Shown here piece by piece: positions 9,880 to 21,489 of a DNA stretch of 34,169 nt. The stretch covers positions 1,000,791 through 1,034,959 of the forward strand of contig NW_027152196.1 of assembly GCF_004359215.1 (NCBI RefSeq). The letters are read 5' to 3'. Numbering within the stretch: the stretch's first letter is position 1; every line of letters starts with the position of its first letter. This DNA comes from Bremia lactucae (Eukaryota; Oomycota; Peronosporomycetes; Peronosporales; Peronosporaceae). The position numbers and the translations under genes are program-made. The notes beneath the pieces are model-generated. The model made no database searches. It was not told where the DNA came from and saw only the letters and a program-made list of their open reading frames with translations.

Positions 9880-11563
9880 ATGGATTTCAAGCAACATAGA
9901 AGACTTACGGCAGGAGCATCTGTACGGCTAGGCCAAAACCTCGTCAGATCGACAGACCGGTTACGATGGATATACAACCGAGTGTCCGATTGGGAACGTG
10001 ACCAACACGTCACAACCATACTACAACAGCACGGTCCAGCAATCACCAGAAACATGTCCATAGTGGACAAATTCGCTTCTAAATGGACGCCAGTATTCGG
10101 TGTCATTCATCGAAAACAGCCTCTTCACGGCTTAAACGCGGCCATTCAGCAATTCGTACACATTCCGACAGAGCGAGTTATTTCGAAGGCAGCCAACGCG
10201 GCTCTCTTAGCTGAATTTTCTGAAGCCGAGGTTCTCACAGTTATTGCAGGGCTCAGCCGTCGAAAATCCGCTGGTCCAGACGGTCTCAACAAGTTTTTTT
10301 TTAAGGATACGACGGCTCTGATGGTCCCCGCTCTTGTAAGGGTTAGCAATGAAATTATGACTGGCGCGGAACCTCCACCCTCTTTTCTAGAGGCCCTGAT
10401 CATACCACTGAGGAAAAAAGGGGATTCGGCGAATGCGATGGACTACCGGCCTATTGCCTTGCTCCAATCGAGTTACAAGATATTTACAAAGGTTTCAGCG
10501 ACCCGATTACAACGTGCGTTGCCCACAATAATTGGTGATTCGCAGCAAGGTTTCGTCCACGGCAGGCAGATGCACAAATTAGTGATGATGATGCTTTCTC
10601 AATTAGCGACGGCTACCACGGTCGACACCCTGACAGCCATGAATAGTAGGGTCATTCTCTTGCTGGATTTTCGCAAGGCCTATGACACTGTTGACAGGGA
10701 ATTTCTCTACGAGGCTCCAACGACATTTGGCTTTTCTGAGCGATACGTACAGCTAATCCGTCGGCTTCATACAGGAACCACGGCGACCTTTTTAGTCAAC
10801 GGAGAACAATCCGAACCATTTTCAGTTGTATCGGGCATTCGTCAAGGGTCTCGCCCCTCTGCTTTTTCTAATCGTAGTGGAGTTATTGGGTATCGCGATA
10901 CAACAATCGCCCGTCTTGCGAGGGCTTCCGGTACCAGGGGGCTCTGGGGGTCTGCACACGTTTTCAGCGTTTGTGGATGACTCAACGATTTTTCTAGATA
11001 ATGCGTGTCAGCTCGACCAGGCGCTCCGGATAGTTTCTCACTTTGGAAATTTGGCTGGGCTAGTCGCTCAGCCGGCCAAGAGCAAGCTGATTTTCCTCAA
11101 CAAAGGGGTGCGCGTGCAGACGTTTTGTGGCATCTCAGTACTTCAACCTGTGGATACAGTGCGGTACTTGGAATATAAAGTGGGTGTAGGCGACCTACAA
11201 CATCGTAATTGGGCGCTTCGCATCAGGAAGCTTCAACGGCGATTATTCACGGCTTCCACGATTGCTACAAGCGTCAAGAATCGCGTGATGGTATTAAATT
11301 CCATTATCCTACCGGCGATTCTGTTTGCGGCTGCGGTTTTCGAAATTCCCGTCTGGGCGATCAAGGACGTACAAAATTTGTATAAACAATTTTTGTGGGC
11401 ACACGCAACCACCACAGAAGCGTGCCGTCACAAGATTAATCCGGGTCTCCTCTTTACTCCGACTAAGGCCGGGGGGGTAGGGCTCGCATCGGTCGAGGTT
11501 GCTATTAAAACACAGCGCACCAAACACGCTCTCAGGTGGCTCACGCAAGCTCACGATAAGTAA
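9880..11563 (+). pseudogene. LINE reverse transcriptase (frameshifted)
   Basis: The catalytic RT of the non-LTR element. In the first piece (9880 to about 10850) the RT blocks are in order: SAGPDG (residues 130-135), YRPIAL (189-194), QQGFVHGRQ (222-230), [16 protein letters not shown] with catalytic Asp 263 (261-276), and SGIRQG (318-323). One base is out of register near 10845-10853. The frame 10826-11563 then continues with the partner catalytic motif as FVDD (about 10969-10980), where many relatives have YADD or FADD, followed by the KSKLIFLN block and the thumb. Apart from the single shift the domain is well preserved, so the break is probably younger than the endonuclease loss. Confidence 0.9.
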
Positions 11564-13295
11564 TTTGGAGCGTGGCGTTTTTGGGCTTATCAGGGCCAGC
11601 CGACTACTTCAGCACTTGATTTGCACGAACGGCCGCGGTCAGGGGGGTGGTCAACCTCTTTGTCAAAGTCTGCCAAAACTTCATTCATAGCGGATATCGA
11701 CAAGCTCCTGGAGCCTACAGACGACCAATTATGCCTGTTTGGAGATCGGGCACGTGCGTATACACCAACCCTACTCGCCGGTGCAGGTAGCTGGTGGGAA
11801 GAGGATGAATGGGTTCTGTGTTACTACTTGACTTTTCCTGAAGCAAAATCACACGCGGATCCTCACTTGAGATCTATTCATCAATTCTGGGGGACGCTTG
11901 GATGGAGCAAGAATCCATATATTCGGGATGCACGGGGCAGGCAGTTGCTCGGCCATACGTATGACCGGATTGTACCATGCACCATCTCGGACTTACGTAT
12001 TTGACGGACGGGGCTGTCCGAGTTTGTCTTCAGCATACCACTGTCCGGACAGCACGTTACCAACCATTCGCACCCCAAGTTACGACAATGGGCAACAGCG
12101 ATATTGTTGACATCCCCACCTTTTCAGATCGGGACTGTATTAGCGCTCCAGCCTAGGTTGACACTTCGGCACGCTCCTCCTTTTTGGCATGACTATGACT
12201 GGTCCACAGAATGCCGGGGTCGTATATCTGGAGCGAGAAGGGGTCACAAGGTGCCAGAGGAAGCTAGGATATACCTGACGCAGGCGGCTGACGGGTTTCG
12301 CTGGTTCTCCACTACAAGGTTTCCTGAACTAGTGACGGATAGTGGAATGGAAAGGGCAACATGGCTTGAACAACTTCAGCGGCACGGAGCAGTGTTTTAC
12401 GCTCATCCTCGACATCATCGGTTGCCATGGGCGGTCGCAGATGAAGTGTCAAATGCAGCCATTCGCACAACACTTTCCCGTCTGTCATTTAAGCTTCACA
12501 AACGTCAGCTCGCTGTGGCATTACGACCACTAATGCAGCGTCTGGAGCTGCCACCAGAACGAACCGATGGCAGCGAGTGTAGCGCATCAGCGACCGTCTC
12601 AAGTTTGGGATCATGCACATGGGCTCACAGAATACCAGGTGTGGACTTGCTATCGTATAGCAACCAAGCAACTCAACCTTTACCATGAGAATCGTATCGA
12701 CGACAACAGTTGCCGTGCACATCAATCATGTCGAGGGGTTCAAGAAACACTGGCCCACATATTTTGGGATTGCCCGAAGGCGCGTTCGTGTTGGGCAAAA
12801 TTAATTGGTCATTGGACCGGTGAAACTGTGGCAGACCTGTTTGGTACTTGTCAATATCTAGGCAGCGCCAATCGTCAAGCCCCAGCTATCTCACCACGGC
12901 TGAGACACCGATTGCACCAACGATTCACGGATGATGCAGCGGCAGGGGTCCGCGTCTAGAAACGGATTTGGTTTCTCATGAGTACCTCGTGCCTCACCCA
13001 CTTATGGCAGGAGCAAAATGATGCGGTTTTCAGGGGCGTGCTGACCACGGCATCGCATAGTGTCACCCGTTTTTGGGAGACAGGTATACGTCAACTCTTA
13101 GCGCTGGCTAAACGTGGACATCGCGGTATCGGTACCGTCGTCCTAGGGGCTCTCTTGCATGTCGGCATCGAACTTTTTACCCAAACACCCCGAGACATCG
13201 GGGCTTCTCCGGGTAATTCACGAAACCCTTCCGGGTCCGGACTTGATTTACTGGCTCAGGAGTTTTCTGACATCTTGTACATAATCACATGCTAA
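11564..13295 (+). pseudogene. LINE ORF2 C-terminal region (multiple frameshifts)
   Basis: Open pieces at 11621-12004, 12104-12688, 12567-12959 and 12978-13295 lie collinear in different frames and continue the RT protein. The 12567-12959 piece has a Cys-rich segment with SCRGVQETLAHIFWDCPKA, the shape of the zf-RVT zinc-binding region that follows RT in many LINEs. No RNase H motif was seen. The element seems to end shortly after 13295 near a CT microsatellite at 13312-13326; no poly(A) tail or target duplication was identified. Confidence 0.75.
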
Positions 13296-13495
13296 TAGAC
13301 CGTCATGAAATCACTCTCTCTCTCTAAACCATTAGACACCTCAAGATCGTCAAACTCTTAACACTCCTTTATCGGGGCGTTTGTTCGTCAGAGTTCCACG
13401 ATAATGCAAACATAATCAAGTTTAACGATGGTGTTTCTCTTGGTGTCAATCACCATAGTTCGCAACCAAACCATCAGTCATTGCAGCATCGGTTT

Positions 13496-14005
13496 ATTTC
13501 TCGTCATCCTTTGGACATTCACCGAGCCCCACCAAATTCTCAGCTTCTCCAATCGTGGTGCTGCTAGAGCTTTCGTCATCAAGTCAGCAGGCATGTTGCG
13601 ACTTTCAAGGTACAGCCTAATGCGCCGCAACTTACGTGCAAGCTCCCGAAATTAATTCGCCGACTTTGCAGACGAACCATCTCCTCTTAGGTGCATCAAT
13701 GCCGCTTCGTTATCCACATATAAGATCATAGATTCTTTATTTCAACCTAATCTCATGAAGTAGTCCACGCACTCCAAGCATTTGCACAACCACGACCGAC
13801 GCTGCCGTACATTCTGCTTCTATAATGGATAATGATACACGGCCTTGCTTTTTCGCCATCCACGACACCGGCATTCCTCGACAGTAATCCAGCCATCTGT
13901 AATTGACTTTCTATCAGTCCGGTCCGCGGCAAAATCAGCATCGCTGTATCCAACGATTTTAATACCAGCACGTCCCGAAAATTCTCCTTCCATCTTCAAA
14001 CTCAT
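13496..14005 (-). pseudogene. Copia-A pol: RNase H and C-terminus
   Basis: The Ty1/copia RNase H is recognisable from GYSDADFAADRTDRKS (about 13945-13900, minus) and, further left, from pieces of the C-terminal ADLMTKAL-like and LVGLGECPKDDE-like segments in other frames. Several stops and shifts interrupt it. The left limit near 13496 is where copia-like coding fades; no LTR could be defined in 13300-13495. Confidence 0.7.
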
Positions 14006-14109
14006 TGCTTTGGTTAACTGTAAACATCTTGCAATTCTATTAGCAATTTTGTAGCTGAGAATGGGTTTGTTTGGACACTCTGTGCACTACATACGATATG
14101 TCCGGCCGC

Positions 14110-14815
14110 TGCATCTTGAAAACCAAAGCAAACTTCTAACTAAAAACTGGAAACGCTTGATGGTGACCGCACCGTCGTGGCGCTGAACGATAATTTTGCA
14201 CTCTCATCTTGGGAGTTGCTCGCGTCTTCACCGATAGGAGTACGGGCTCCGCTTGCCTCTTCCAAGCCGTTATCGCGTAGCATCTCTCGTATTGTTGCTT
14301 CTCGGTCAATATGGTACCCCCTTTCATCTCCTTATTTATGCGCATACTAGGGTTGTGTCTAAGTAGAGTGTGGCTGCATTACGACGTGCCCGCCTACACT
14401 TGGGAGCATTTAAAAGCCCAAAACTTTGCTGACAACGCCTAAGTCCTTGACAGAAAGTTCCTTTTATTCTCCAAAAACCTCATCCATCAGATTTGATCGA
14501 GTCGCTGTGACAAGAAGATCATCAACATACCCACCAACAATTTCAGAATTTCCCTGCATGTGTCCCATTTGGTATGTAGCAGCTCACTCCAAAAGTGCCC
14601 GGCCTGTTTAAGTCCGTACAATGCCTTGCGTAACTCCACCGCGTGCTCATTTGCGCTGTTGCGCCTATTTTCTTACACTGCAAGTCGTAGCTTCATCCCT
14701 TGGTTGTACGAAGAAAAATTCTTAGCTCAGTTTTTTTTCAGCTTTCACATACGCGTTGAATATGTCGCCGTGCTTCGCTGGCACTCTCCATTTTCTAGCC
14801 AAAGCTAAAATGAGT
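14110..14815 (-). pseudogene. Copia-A pol: reverse transcriptase
   Basis: Minus-strand reading gives the copia RT blocks in order from right to left: an AKHGDIFNAYVKAE segment (about 14790-14740), ALYGLKQAGHFW (about 14625-14590) and the catalytic GGYVDDLLVTA (about 14540-14505). The YVDD active site is intact, but flanking stops and shifts make the domain non-functional. Confidence 0.8.
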
Positions 14816-15083
14816 TTGACGCTAGACATATCCATGACTGCTGCACAAGTGATATTTTAATCACGACTGAAAACTTGTTCATTCCCACAGGCTACCAATT
14901 ACGCCTTGTAGCGCTCATGTTCATAATTTGCAACCCTTTTAGTTTTATACACCCCCTTCGAATGCAGGCTGTTGGCATATTTAGGCAGGAATCTTCGTTC
15001 CAGACTCCATTTCTATTCCACCGCATTCAATTCTGCTGCGTATAGCTTCATTAGGGTTTCTTGGGTCCAATCGTGAGCAATGT
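14816..15083 (-). pseudogene. Copia-A pol: integrase-RT linker, decayed
   Basis: This stretch lies between the recognisable RT and integrase parts of the same minus-strand element. Copia-like codon runs can be traced, but stops in all frames prevent finer annotation. Confidence 0.4.
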
Positions 15084-15790
15084 TCACGACTTTAATTTCG
15101 TCGGACTGTCTGAATTCGTAGGGGAAGCAGCCGTAATTATTTTCTTTGCTGAGCGTGTCAACGGCCTTTCCCGCGTCCAATTAGAAGCTGCTGTCCTCTT
15201 CTCCACGCACACTTCGTCCTCTCCAACAATTGTACATCTTAAAATGAGACGTCGAGCTACTTGCTCCACGGTCAGAGTCTTAATTTTCTTAACATGTTGT
15301 GAGGTAACGACGACTCGCTCCTTCGGAAGATAGACTTGATGATCCTTTGCTGACTCACCAATACCAACCATGACGCCCCGTTGACCTCTCTGCGCGAAAT
15401 TGTTCTTCATAGGGTCACGAAAAATCGTTTGGAGAGCCAAAAGTTACAAACATCACCTAAAGCTGGGGCTTTATTCGTCAGGAGTTGTAATGGAGAAACT
15501 TTATCCGGGTTTGCATTGGGAGGTGAATGATTAAGCACATACGCCGAGTATTGTATCGCATCACCCTAGAAGCTTATAGGTAATCCACACCAGAAAATCA
15601 TACATCTGACCATGTCCATAATAGTCCTGTGCATCCTTTCAGCTTTTGGCTAGCAAAATCTTCACGTAATTGCTCTTGTAATCAACAAAGTTTACCATGT
15701 ATCGGTTACCCAGTCGACTCCTAGGATTCATCCACACTACTCCACCAATTCGATCAATTGGAGGCGGAAGGTTCATATTGTCTAAAATGG
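15084..15790 (-). pseudogene. Copia-A pol: integrase remnant
   Basis: The longest open piece (15440-15084) matches the post-catalytic integrase region of copia, with the YLPKERVVVTSQHVKKIKT stretch. Upstream, in other frames, are a MHRTIMDMV-like helix (about 15640-15610) and an LGNRYMVNFVDYKSNYVKIL catalytic-core start (about 15710-15650). The sequence between these last two is missing, so the core carries an internal deletion that removes catalytic acidic residues. The element is cut off at about 15790, where LINE-derived sequence begins. Confidence 0.75.
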
Positions 15791-15854
15791 CACATTTTTG
15801 CCATTCGCCCTAAGAGCCAATCGTTACGAAAAGGATAGGTGTGAGATTTTGATG

Positions 15855-16034
15855 ATTACGACTTCTAGATCGGGCATCCGGCAAGGTTGCCCATTATTTC
15901 TGCTAGTTGTCGAAATACCGGGATAAGCGCTCAAGCAAGATCCAACTCTGGAGGGTCTCCCCATTCCCGGCCTTGAAAGGCAGCATAGTCTCTTCATAGC
16001 ATATGTCGATGTCTACATTCTTCTCAACCGAGCG
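15855..16034 (+). pseudogene. LINE RT fragment (plus strand)
   Basis: A short piece of a LINE reverse transcriptase related to, but distinct from, the one at 9880-11563. It includes SGIRQGCPLFLLVVE (about 15870-15914) and a degenerate active-site block AYVDVY, with YVDD changed to YVDV. It ends abruptly at the LTR starting at 16035. No other part of this element is visible. Confidence 0.7.
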
Positions 16035-16489
16035 TGTAACGGGGCACCTTTTGCGAGGATACTAGCCAGTCTATACTGATACAGTGAAGATGAGGTGCCT
16101 CAATACTTCACGCAAGGTTACAAGTAGCTGAGAAGTCTTAGCTACCAGAGGCCGATACTAAGGCTTTAGTATAGAGAAAATACCAAAATATATCATTAGC
16201 GATTTGATTTTAATATATTAATGACCTAGCGCCTCTTACGCACAGCCCAATCGTGTCTTGTAACGATTGGCAGTGTTGATTTTAATTTAAATCAACCAAT
16301 CAGCAGGACTATTTTCTACTTGCCTCAACATAATCAAATTTGCTAATATTGGAACTATTCAGTTGAATAATTAATTGACAATAATTTTGTAATTCTTTAC
16401 TTAATTCCTTCTAAAAAAATAATTTTTGTCATCCCTCTCATAGGAAAATATATATATAAATGCATGTAACGTTACTCCCCGTTGCATCA
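16035..16489 (-). repeat. Solo LTR-like repeat with TGTAACGGGG-type ends
   Basis: The plus-strand left end is TGTAACGGGGCACC. The right end reads CATGTAACGTTACTCCCCGTTGCATCA, a diverged version of the LTR start seen at 1697 and 28798. Length is about 455 bp. No gag or pol of the same element adjoins it. It lies against a LINE RT fragment, but clear flanking duplications were not found, so boundaries are provisional. Confidence 0.5.
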
Positions 16490-16620
16490 CCCCCTTTATC
16501 AACAGTCAATATACTGACTAATGTAGTGACACTGAGTACTATTGTGTCTCTCTCTGTAAATTAGCACTTGTTGATTCTTATTTCAATAAAACTTATCGTT
16601 TGCGCATGGTATCAAAACCC
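16490..16620 (+). repeat. 3' part of a 5' LTR with primer binding site
   Basis: A CAATAAA polyadenylation-like signal (16584-16590) and a ...GCGCA end are followed at once by TGGTATCAAAACC (about 16607-16619). That sequence resembles the initiator-Met tRNA primer binding site TGGTATCAGAGC used by many LTR elements. The 5' limit of this LTR is not clear. Confidence 0.4.
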
Positions 16621-18130
16621 GTGCGTGTAGTTTGTGAGGCCCCAAGCTGACTGCTACATACTAAGTGTAGCTGTTATATTTAAATAGACACCCAGGCGTC
16701 TACTGTGGGAAGCTCGTCACCTCCTCTCCAATTGAAGGCGACTGGTATGAGTCTGCGTCATCGCCCAAGTCGGTGCCTCTTAAGGCCTCCGGTACGCCCG
16801 AGGCCGCGTTAGTCAAACTAAGAGATATGACGTGACAACCCAAGAGGTATAGGCGACGTTATTATCTCGTCAGATTGTTTGGTGTGGGGTCATCTTGAGA
16901 TAACTTCATGGACGAAGATATGCAAAGTGATCGTAAAGGTCACTTCGAAAAGAATGCTACTGGTGGTGTTTGTATGTACTCCTTGGAACGAAGTGATCGT
17001 TAAGATCACTTCGAGCGTTAAGTTAACTTGAACATTAACACTAAATAACGGGAGAGGGACCGCAACGCGTTGCGATTCGCTACGAAAAAAAAACTTGTTG
17101 CCCTCTACGGGCAACCTAATTCGTTGGTCTGGTACGACCAACGATCGCAACCAAGTTCCGCTGTTCGACTCATCCAGGCTTCACAAGCCTGGTGAGGACG
17201 AAACGGAATTCTTCATCGATGGTACCCTAGCTTAAGAAGCATTTGTTCAGAATGTGTAAAGCAAAGGCCGCGAGGTCTGGCTTGTCAAACTGGTTGCTTT
17301 TCGTGACCGGTTAAAAGACGGACTGTAGTTGGTCTACGCTATAAGCTGCATCGTTTGTCCAAAGAGGCTAACTTGCCTTGCCTGGGGACCCAGTACCTTG
17401 CTGATAAAGGGTGCAGTCCATTCCCCCAAGAAGGCGTCCTCCCTTATAGACCCTCATTGGAGGATACGCATCTCTTCTAAGATGCACGAAGGAGTCGAGA
17501 ACTTACATTTCTTACGAGCCGAAAAGTGCTCGTTCACCGATAGAGATTTTGAGAAAGAGGATAAGTCTCGTCGTACTGTCGAAAGAGACCCGGCCAGTCC
17601 ATCATTAGCTGAGAACGAGATTTTTAAGCTATCCTGCGAGGTTGTATACCTTCGCCAACGAACGAGATAGCTCGCTCGAAACTTTTTCATCTCGCGGTGG
17701 TTCAAAAAGCGTTCAACTAGAAAAAGCTTCTCACCACTCTAATCCGTCAAAGGATGACGGGTAGGGAAAATCGGGTTCACCTCACACATCGAGTCCGAGT
17801 TCTCCCTATGATTTGGATCACGTCCTCCGGTATAAACGGGAGGGAGTTGATCATGAACGTTCCCGTTGTCGTGAGTTAGCATCGACGGTCGACAGTGTTT
17901 GTTGCGAACAGTTGCAAAACCATGCGCAAGTTGAAGATCAACTGTCGAATGAACGGACGCATCTGTCCCTTCGAGTCGAGCTGATGGCAGCTCGTCAAGA
18001 GATTCTATACTTGAAGGATGCAGTAAAACGTCCTGTTCGTGAGAGCCAGACTTTGTCCCGAGCCTCAATAGCTTTTGACTCGGGGCCACTAGTATTTGGC
18101 AGATGCGCTGGATCGTGATGGTTTGATTCG
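16621..18130 (+). pseudogene. Gag-like region of a plus-strand LTR element (decayed)
   Basis: After the putative primer binding site, plus-strand frames show discontinuous coding character. These are a proline-rich N-terminus near 16690-16850, an acidic segment near 17165-17230, a piece at 17329-17670, and at 17813-18118 a strongly charged, coiled-coil-prone segment (many E/R/L heptads) typical of oomycete gypsy Gag. Stops and shifts separate them. A perfect hairpin CGAAGTGATC...GATCACTTCG lies at 16990-17014. No zinc knuckle was found. The right edge meets the minus-strand integrase of another element at about 18130-18140. Confidence 0.5.
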
Positions 18131-18134
18131 GATC

Positions 18135-19350
18135 CGGAAGAAGCCTCGTACTGGTAGTACGGTCGGGGACGTCAAAAGTTAAACGTGGATGACGAGGCAG
18201 CTCGATCGTGTACGCATTGTCTTGGAGGCGCAGTACAACTAATAGACCGGGGCGGTAATTTATTACTGCACACATTCGTCACTACATGTTCAGGTAGATT
18301 TACCGTGGACAGTAGGACTAGATCGTTAACATTAAATGAAAGAACATTTGCTTTTCATTTGTCAGAGTTCCGTTTATGTTGGTCCATCCCATCAGCGATG
18401 GAAGCCTGCACGAACGGACCACTGCTTGTCGAGCCATAAGGAACTTTCCTGCTGACTCAGTTTTGCTTTTGTTTTCAGTGCGCCCGGTGCACACTCCGGA
18501 ACATTATACTTTTCTTTTGCGAGAGCATCATTGTTCTCACTAATATTATTGTATTCGATGTTGAGTATATCAGCATCGTTATTATCGAAGTCAGCAATAG
18601 CCTTATCGTTATTACTTAAATTGTCCTCTTCAATGTTGATTGATACAATATTGGTATTTTTCGCATTAACTGTGAAGTCAATGTGTGATGAGCAAAAGTA
18701 GATTGTTATTTGCTCGAACGAGTACCCCCCCCTGAATAAGAGTCACTCTCAAACAAGGTGGGGGGGGGTTAACGGTGTATGCTTTATTGATGCATGCACC
18801 AGATTGTTAATGGCAAATTCTGCCATCGGCAAGAATTTCTTTGAGGATACAAAATGTCCTGTCCGATCATCTGTTTCCAGGTGGTCAGAAGTTGACATTT
18901 TCACCTTTTTTAATGTGATTTTAACACAGATTGCCAAAACTCCACCGTGAACAGGGGGCCTCGCTCTGAGGACATTCACAGGGTAACCCACAGAGTCGAA
19001 ATATCGTGTCAATAAAGACACGAGCACAGCCTTAGGCTATGATCGATGCCGAAATTGCAGCAAGATATTCCATCTTGCTGAAACGATTAACAAACACATA
19101 CCATTAATCTTGTGATCGTCTTCGGAGAATCCAAAGACAACATCCATAATTACGGACTCTGCCGAAACAGGCAGACATTTTAACGGAGCACAGGGTGTGG
19201 GCACTGGACTTCACCCGTTGACAAACTTCGCAAGCACGTATGTACTTGGGTACAAATTCATACAGGCGAGGCTATCAATTTCGACTCATTGTGAGATAAG
19301 TCTTCTTAAGTCTACGATGCCCACTATTTGGTGCATCGTGACACTCATAC
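18135..19350 (-). pseudogene. Gypsy-B pol: integrase
   Basis: Read leftward. The zinc-binding HHCC head is at about 19350-19210 (YECHDAPNSGH and then CEVCQRVK, in a frame with two stops). A catalytic-core piece FVNRFSKMEYLAA follows at about 19120-19080. Next is the core end at 19027-18749 (STSDH, FLPMAEFAINNLVHAS), then a linker, and finally the C-terminal domain ending with NAYTIELPRHPRLTFD at about 18225-18170. The order is correct but split into many frames, with a run of nine G near 18763-18771. The asparagine-rich linker at 18480-18700 is open in one frame for about 100 codons and is unusual for this region. Confidence 0.8.
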
Positions 19351-19489
19351 ACCGCAAACCATTATGAGTGAATAGGAAGACGCGAGGTGCCGCCAGCAAT
19401 GGCTGTGTAATATTGTTTGTGTTGTCAATCAATCTGTCGAGGATTGTTACTTCAACGTCCGGCGTTCCGTTCACGGCTCCGCTACGAAC

Positions 19490-20107
19490 GAAGACGTCAT
19501 CAAATTAATTCGGTGCGAGATTTTATATCGATCTCAATAGATTGGTTACACAACCGTTGAATGTTGCAGGGGGCATTACTAAGCCTCTTGTGGCATTGAC
19601 ACTTTTTCAAAGTGCTCCCCTTGGAGTATTTACTGCCGAGAACGGAAAGTCCTGAACACACATGTAATCTGATATAATCCATCCATCAGATCAATTGACA
19701 ACAAGATCGTAATCTTTGACAAACCATCAATCATGACGTCTTTTCTCGGTATCGGCGTTTGATACGTTATCGTTCCAGTGTTCAATTTATTGCACGAATG
19801 CACAACTCGCCACCCTTCTGTTGCTCTAAGGTCGAAGAGCTATGTGGGGAGGCTGACTCCGTCACATGGCCGCTGCTAAGCGATCGGCTAAGTACTTGTC
19901 ATTGACGACAAGATGGTAATCTTTGACATACCGTCAAAAATGACGTCTTTTCTCGGTATCGGCGTTTAATACGTTATCGTTCCAGTGTTCAATTTATTGC
20001 ACGCATGCACAATTCGCCACCCTTCTGTTGCATTAAGGTCGAAGAGCTATGTGGGGAGGCTGACTCCGTCACATGGCCGCTGCTATGCGATCGGCTAAGA
20101 ACTTGTC
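19490..20107 (-). pseudogene. Gypsy-B pol: reverse transcriptase
   Basis: Ty3-type RT blocks can be read. TPIPRKDVIFDGM occurs twice because of the tandem duplication. SIDLMDGLYQI (about 19700-19665), a PRGAL/MPQ region, PATFNGCVTNLL (about 19580-19545) and the active-site region near 19515-19500 follow; there the expected tyrosine codon of YFDD is a TAA stop. Frameshifts occur between blocks. The element is dead. Confidence 0.8.
19694..20107. repeat. 207-bp tandem duplication inside gypsy RT
   Basis: Unit 1 is 19694-19900 and unit 2 is 19901-20107. Both begin ATTGAC-ACAAGAT and end ACTTGTC. They differ at about 15 positions, so the duplication is old relative to its event but younger than the element insertion. 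RT coding is duplicated in the same phase, since 207 is divisible by 3. Confidence 0.9.
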
Positions 20108-21151
20108 GACCGCTAATACAGTTTCACGAGGCAGTGGCCACTGCTTCATGAGACTCTTTCCGTAACCTGGTATCAGGTCAATTTCGTGTCAAGTGGTACC
20201 AAACAAGGAACACATCCTTAAATTCGATCAATCCTAATACAAATGATATGTGTTTAACAGCTCTTAGGATTGAGTTATAAACGTTCAATCCGAGTCTTCT
20301 CATTATGGACAATTTCGTCCATCGATGAGCTAATGTGAGCCCGATCATTGTCAGGAAATGCTACTGCCGACCGGATATCGAATATCGGCCTCGTACTTGT
20401 CATATGTGACAATTACGCAGATCTGCTTGACTTTGCTACTACGCATATAACGCAAGAGCCGCTTTCTAGCGCTATGAATTGAGCTACATTCGAAGTTATC
20501 TTCGGAGGCACTATCAGATAAAGTGCATAAGTGCCTGCACTTGATCCGTTATTCACAAAGGCGTTCAATTTCAATTTCTCCTTTAAAACTTGTTTTCAAT
20601 GGCTCGTAATGTTTGATTTCTTCAGGTTTCCGAATAATTATTCTTTAAAATATTTGGGATTAATTCCCTAATTAATTTAAAGAGAATACTCCTCAACTAC
20701 CTCTACCAGTAGCTGCGCAACTACAGCGAGATCGTCGACGATCGACTCTCCAGTCGATCAAGGACTTTCGCACTGTCTCTTATAGACAGGTGCTTAAACT
20801 TTCTTGGATGTTGCTTATCAAGCAAGCATCCTTTTTTCGTACTACTCTCCTTATTCATGTCATTTAACTTCGAAGCGCCTGTGCTTGTGCACAGCCGTCG
20901 GTAACTAAGTCCACGTCACAATTGTGGACCTTCGGCACTGTCTGTGCTTGTGAAATGCCGTCGGAATCTAACTTCGCAGTGTGACGGGTCGTCACTCGGA
21001 GGTCTTGTGCAGTCGTGCTACCGACTGAGCCACATATGAGGCCAACGCACTCAAATTTAAGATATCCACACGCTTGTGGTCGCTCCAAGACGTTCATTTG
21101 ATGGTCACCTGGTGAAGATTGACAGGCATCGTTACGGCTTGATTCTACTAA
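20108..21151 (-). pseudogene. Gypsy-B pol: protease-RT spacer, decayed
   Basis: This lies between the RT and protease of the same element. The open piece 21097-20864 carries two imperfect copies of a D-G-x-(S/A)QAQ motif. They mirror a DNA-level repeat (TGTGCTTGTG...GCCGTCGG at about 20880-20901 and 20941-20963). The remainder has stops in all frames. Confidence 0.5.
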
Positions 21152-21337
21152 TTAATGAATGATCGCATTTTCTGAACCAAGGATGACATCAAATTTGTCA
21201 CCCAAATCCAGTACGATAATATCATCGAACTGCTTACGTTTGAACGTGTAATGGACACCAGCTACACGTTTCTTACCTAGTATAGATGCGCCTGTTGGTA
21301 GGCGCACTTTCATCCTCGTTAGATATATTACGCTCAA
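21152..21337 (-). pseudogene. Gypsy-B pol: aspartic protease remnant
   Basis: A 61-codon piece corresponds to the C-terminal part of a retropepsin-like domain, with KRVAGVHYTFKRKQFDDI and the LDLGDKFDVILG end. The N-terminal DSG/DTG catalytic triad is not in this piece, and the upstream frame is broken. Confidence 0.6.
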
Positions 21338-21489
21338 TGAATTTGGGCCTTCGATCTTCTTGCGATTGGCGTCAAATGTAATTAGTTGACGCTCACAATC
21401 AGCGTTGGGACTTTAGTGGCAACTTATTTGCCACTATTATTTGCAAGGTGATGAGGTCAACCTAATCATCAAGGGCAGTTACATGTGAG

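Noticed and set aside
17160..17210. Hammerhead-like string (GTGAGGACGAAAC after a 12-bp hairpin)
   Set aside because: The CUGANGA half of the core is missing and the outer pairing would leave no stem I; the same bases read well as acidic gag-like coding on the plus strand.
17739..18275. 178-codon open frame, minus strand, as one gene
   Set aside because: Only its first ~45 codons belong to the gypsy integrase C-terminus; the remainder is antisense to a better plus-strand coiled-coil gag segment.
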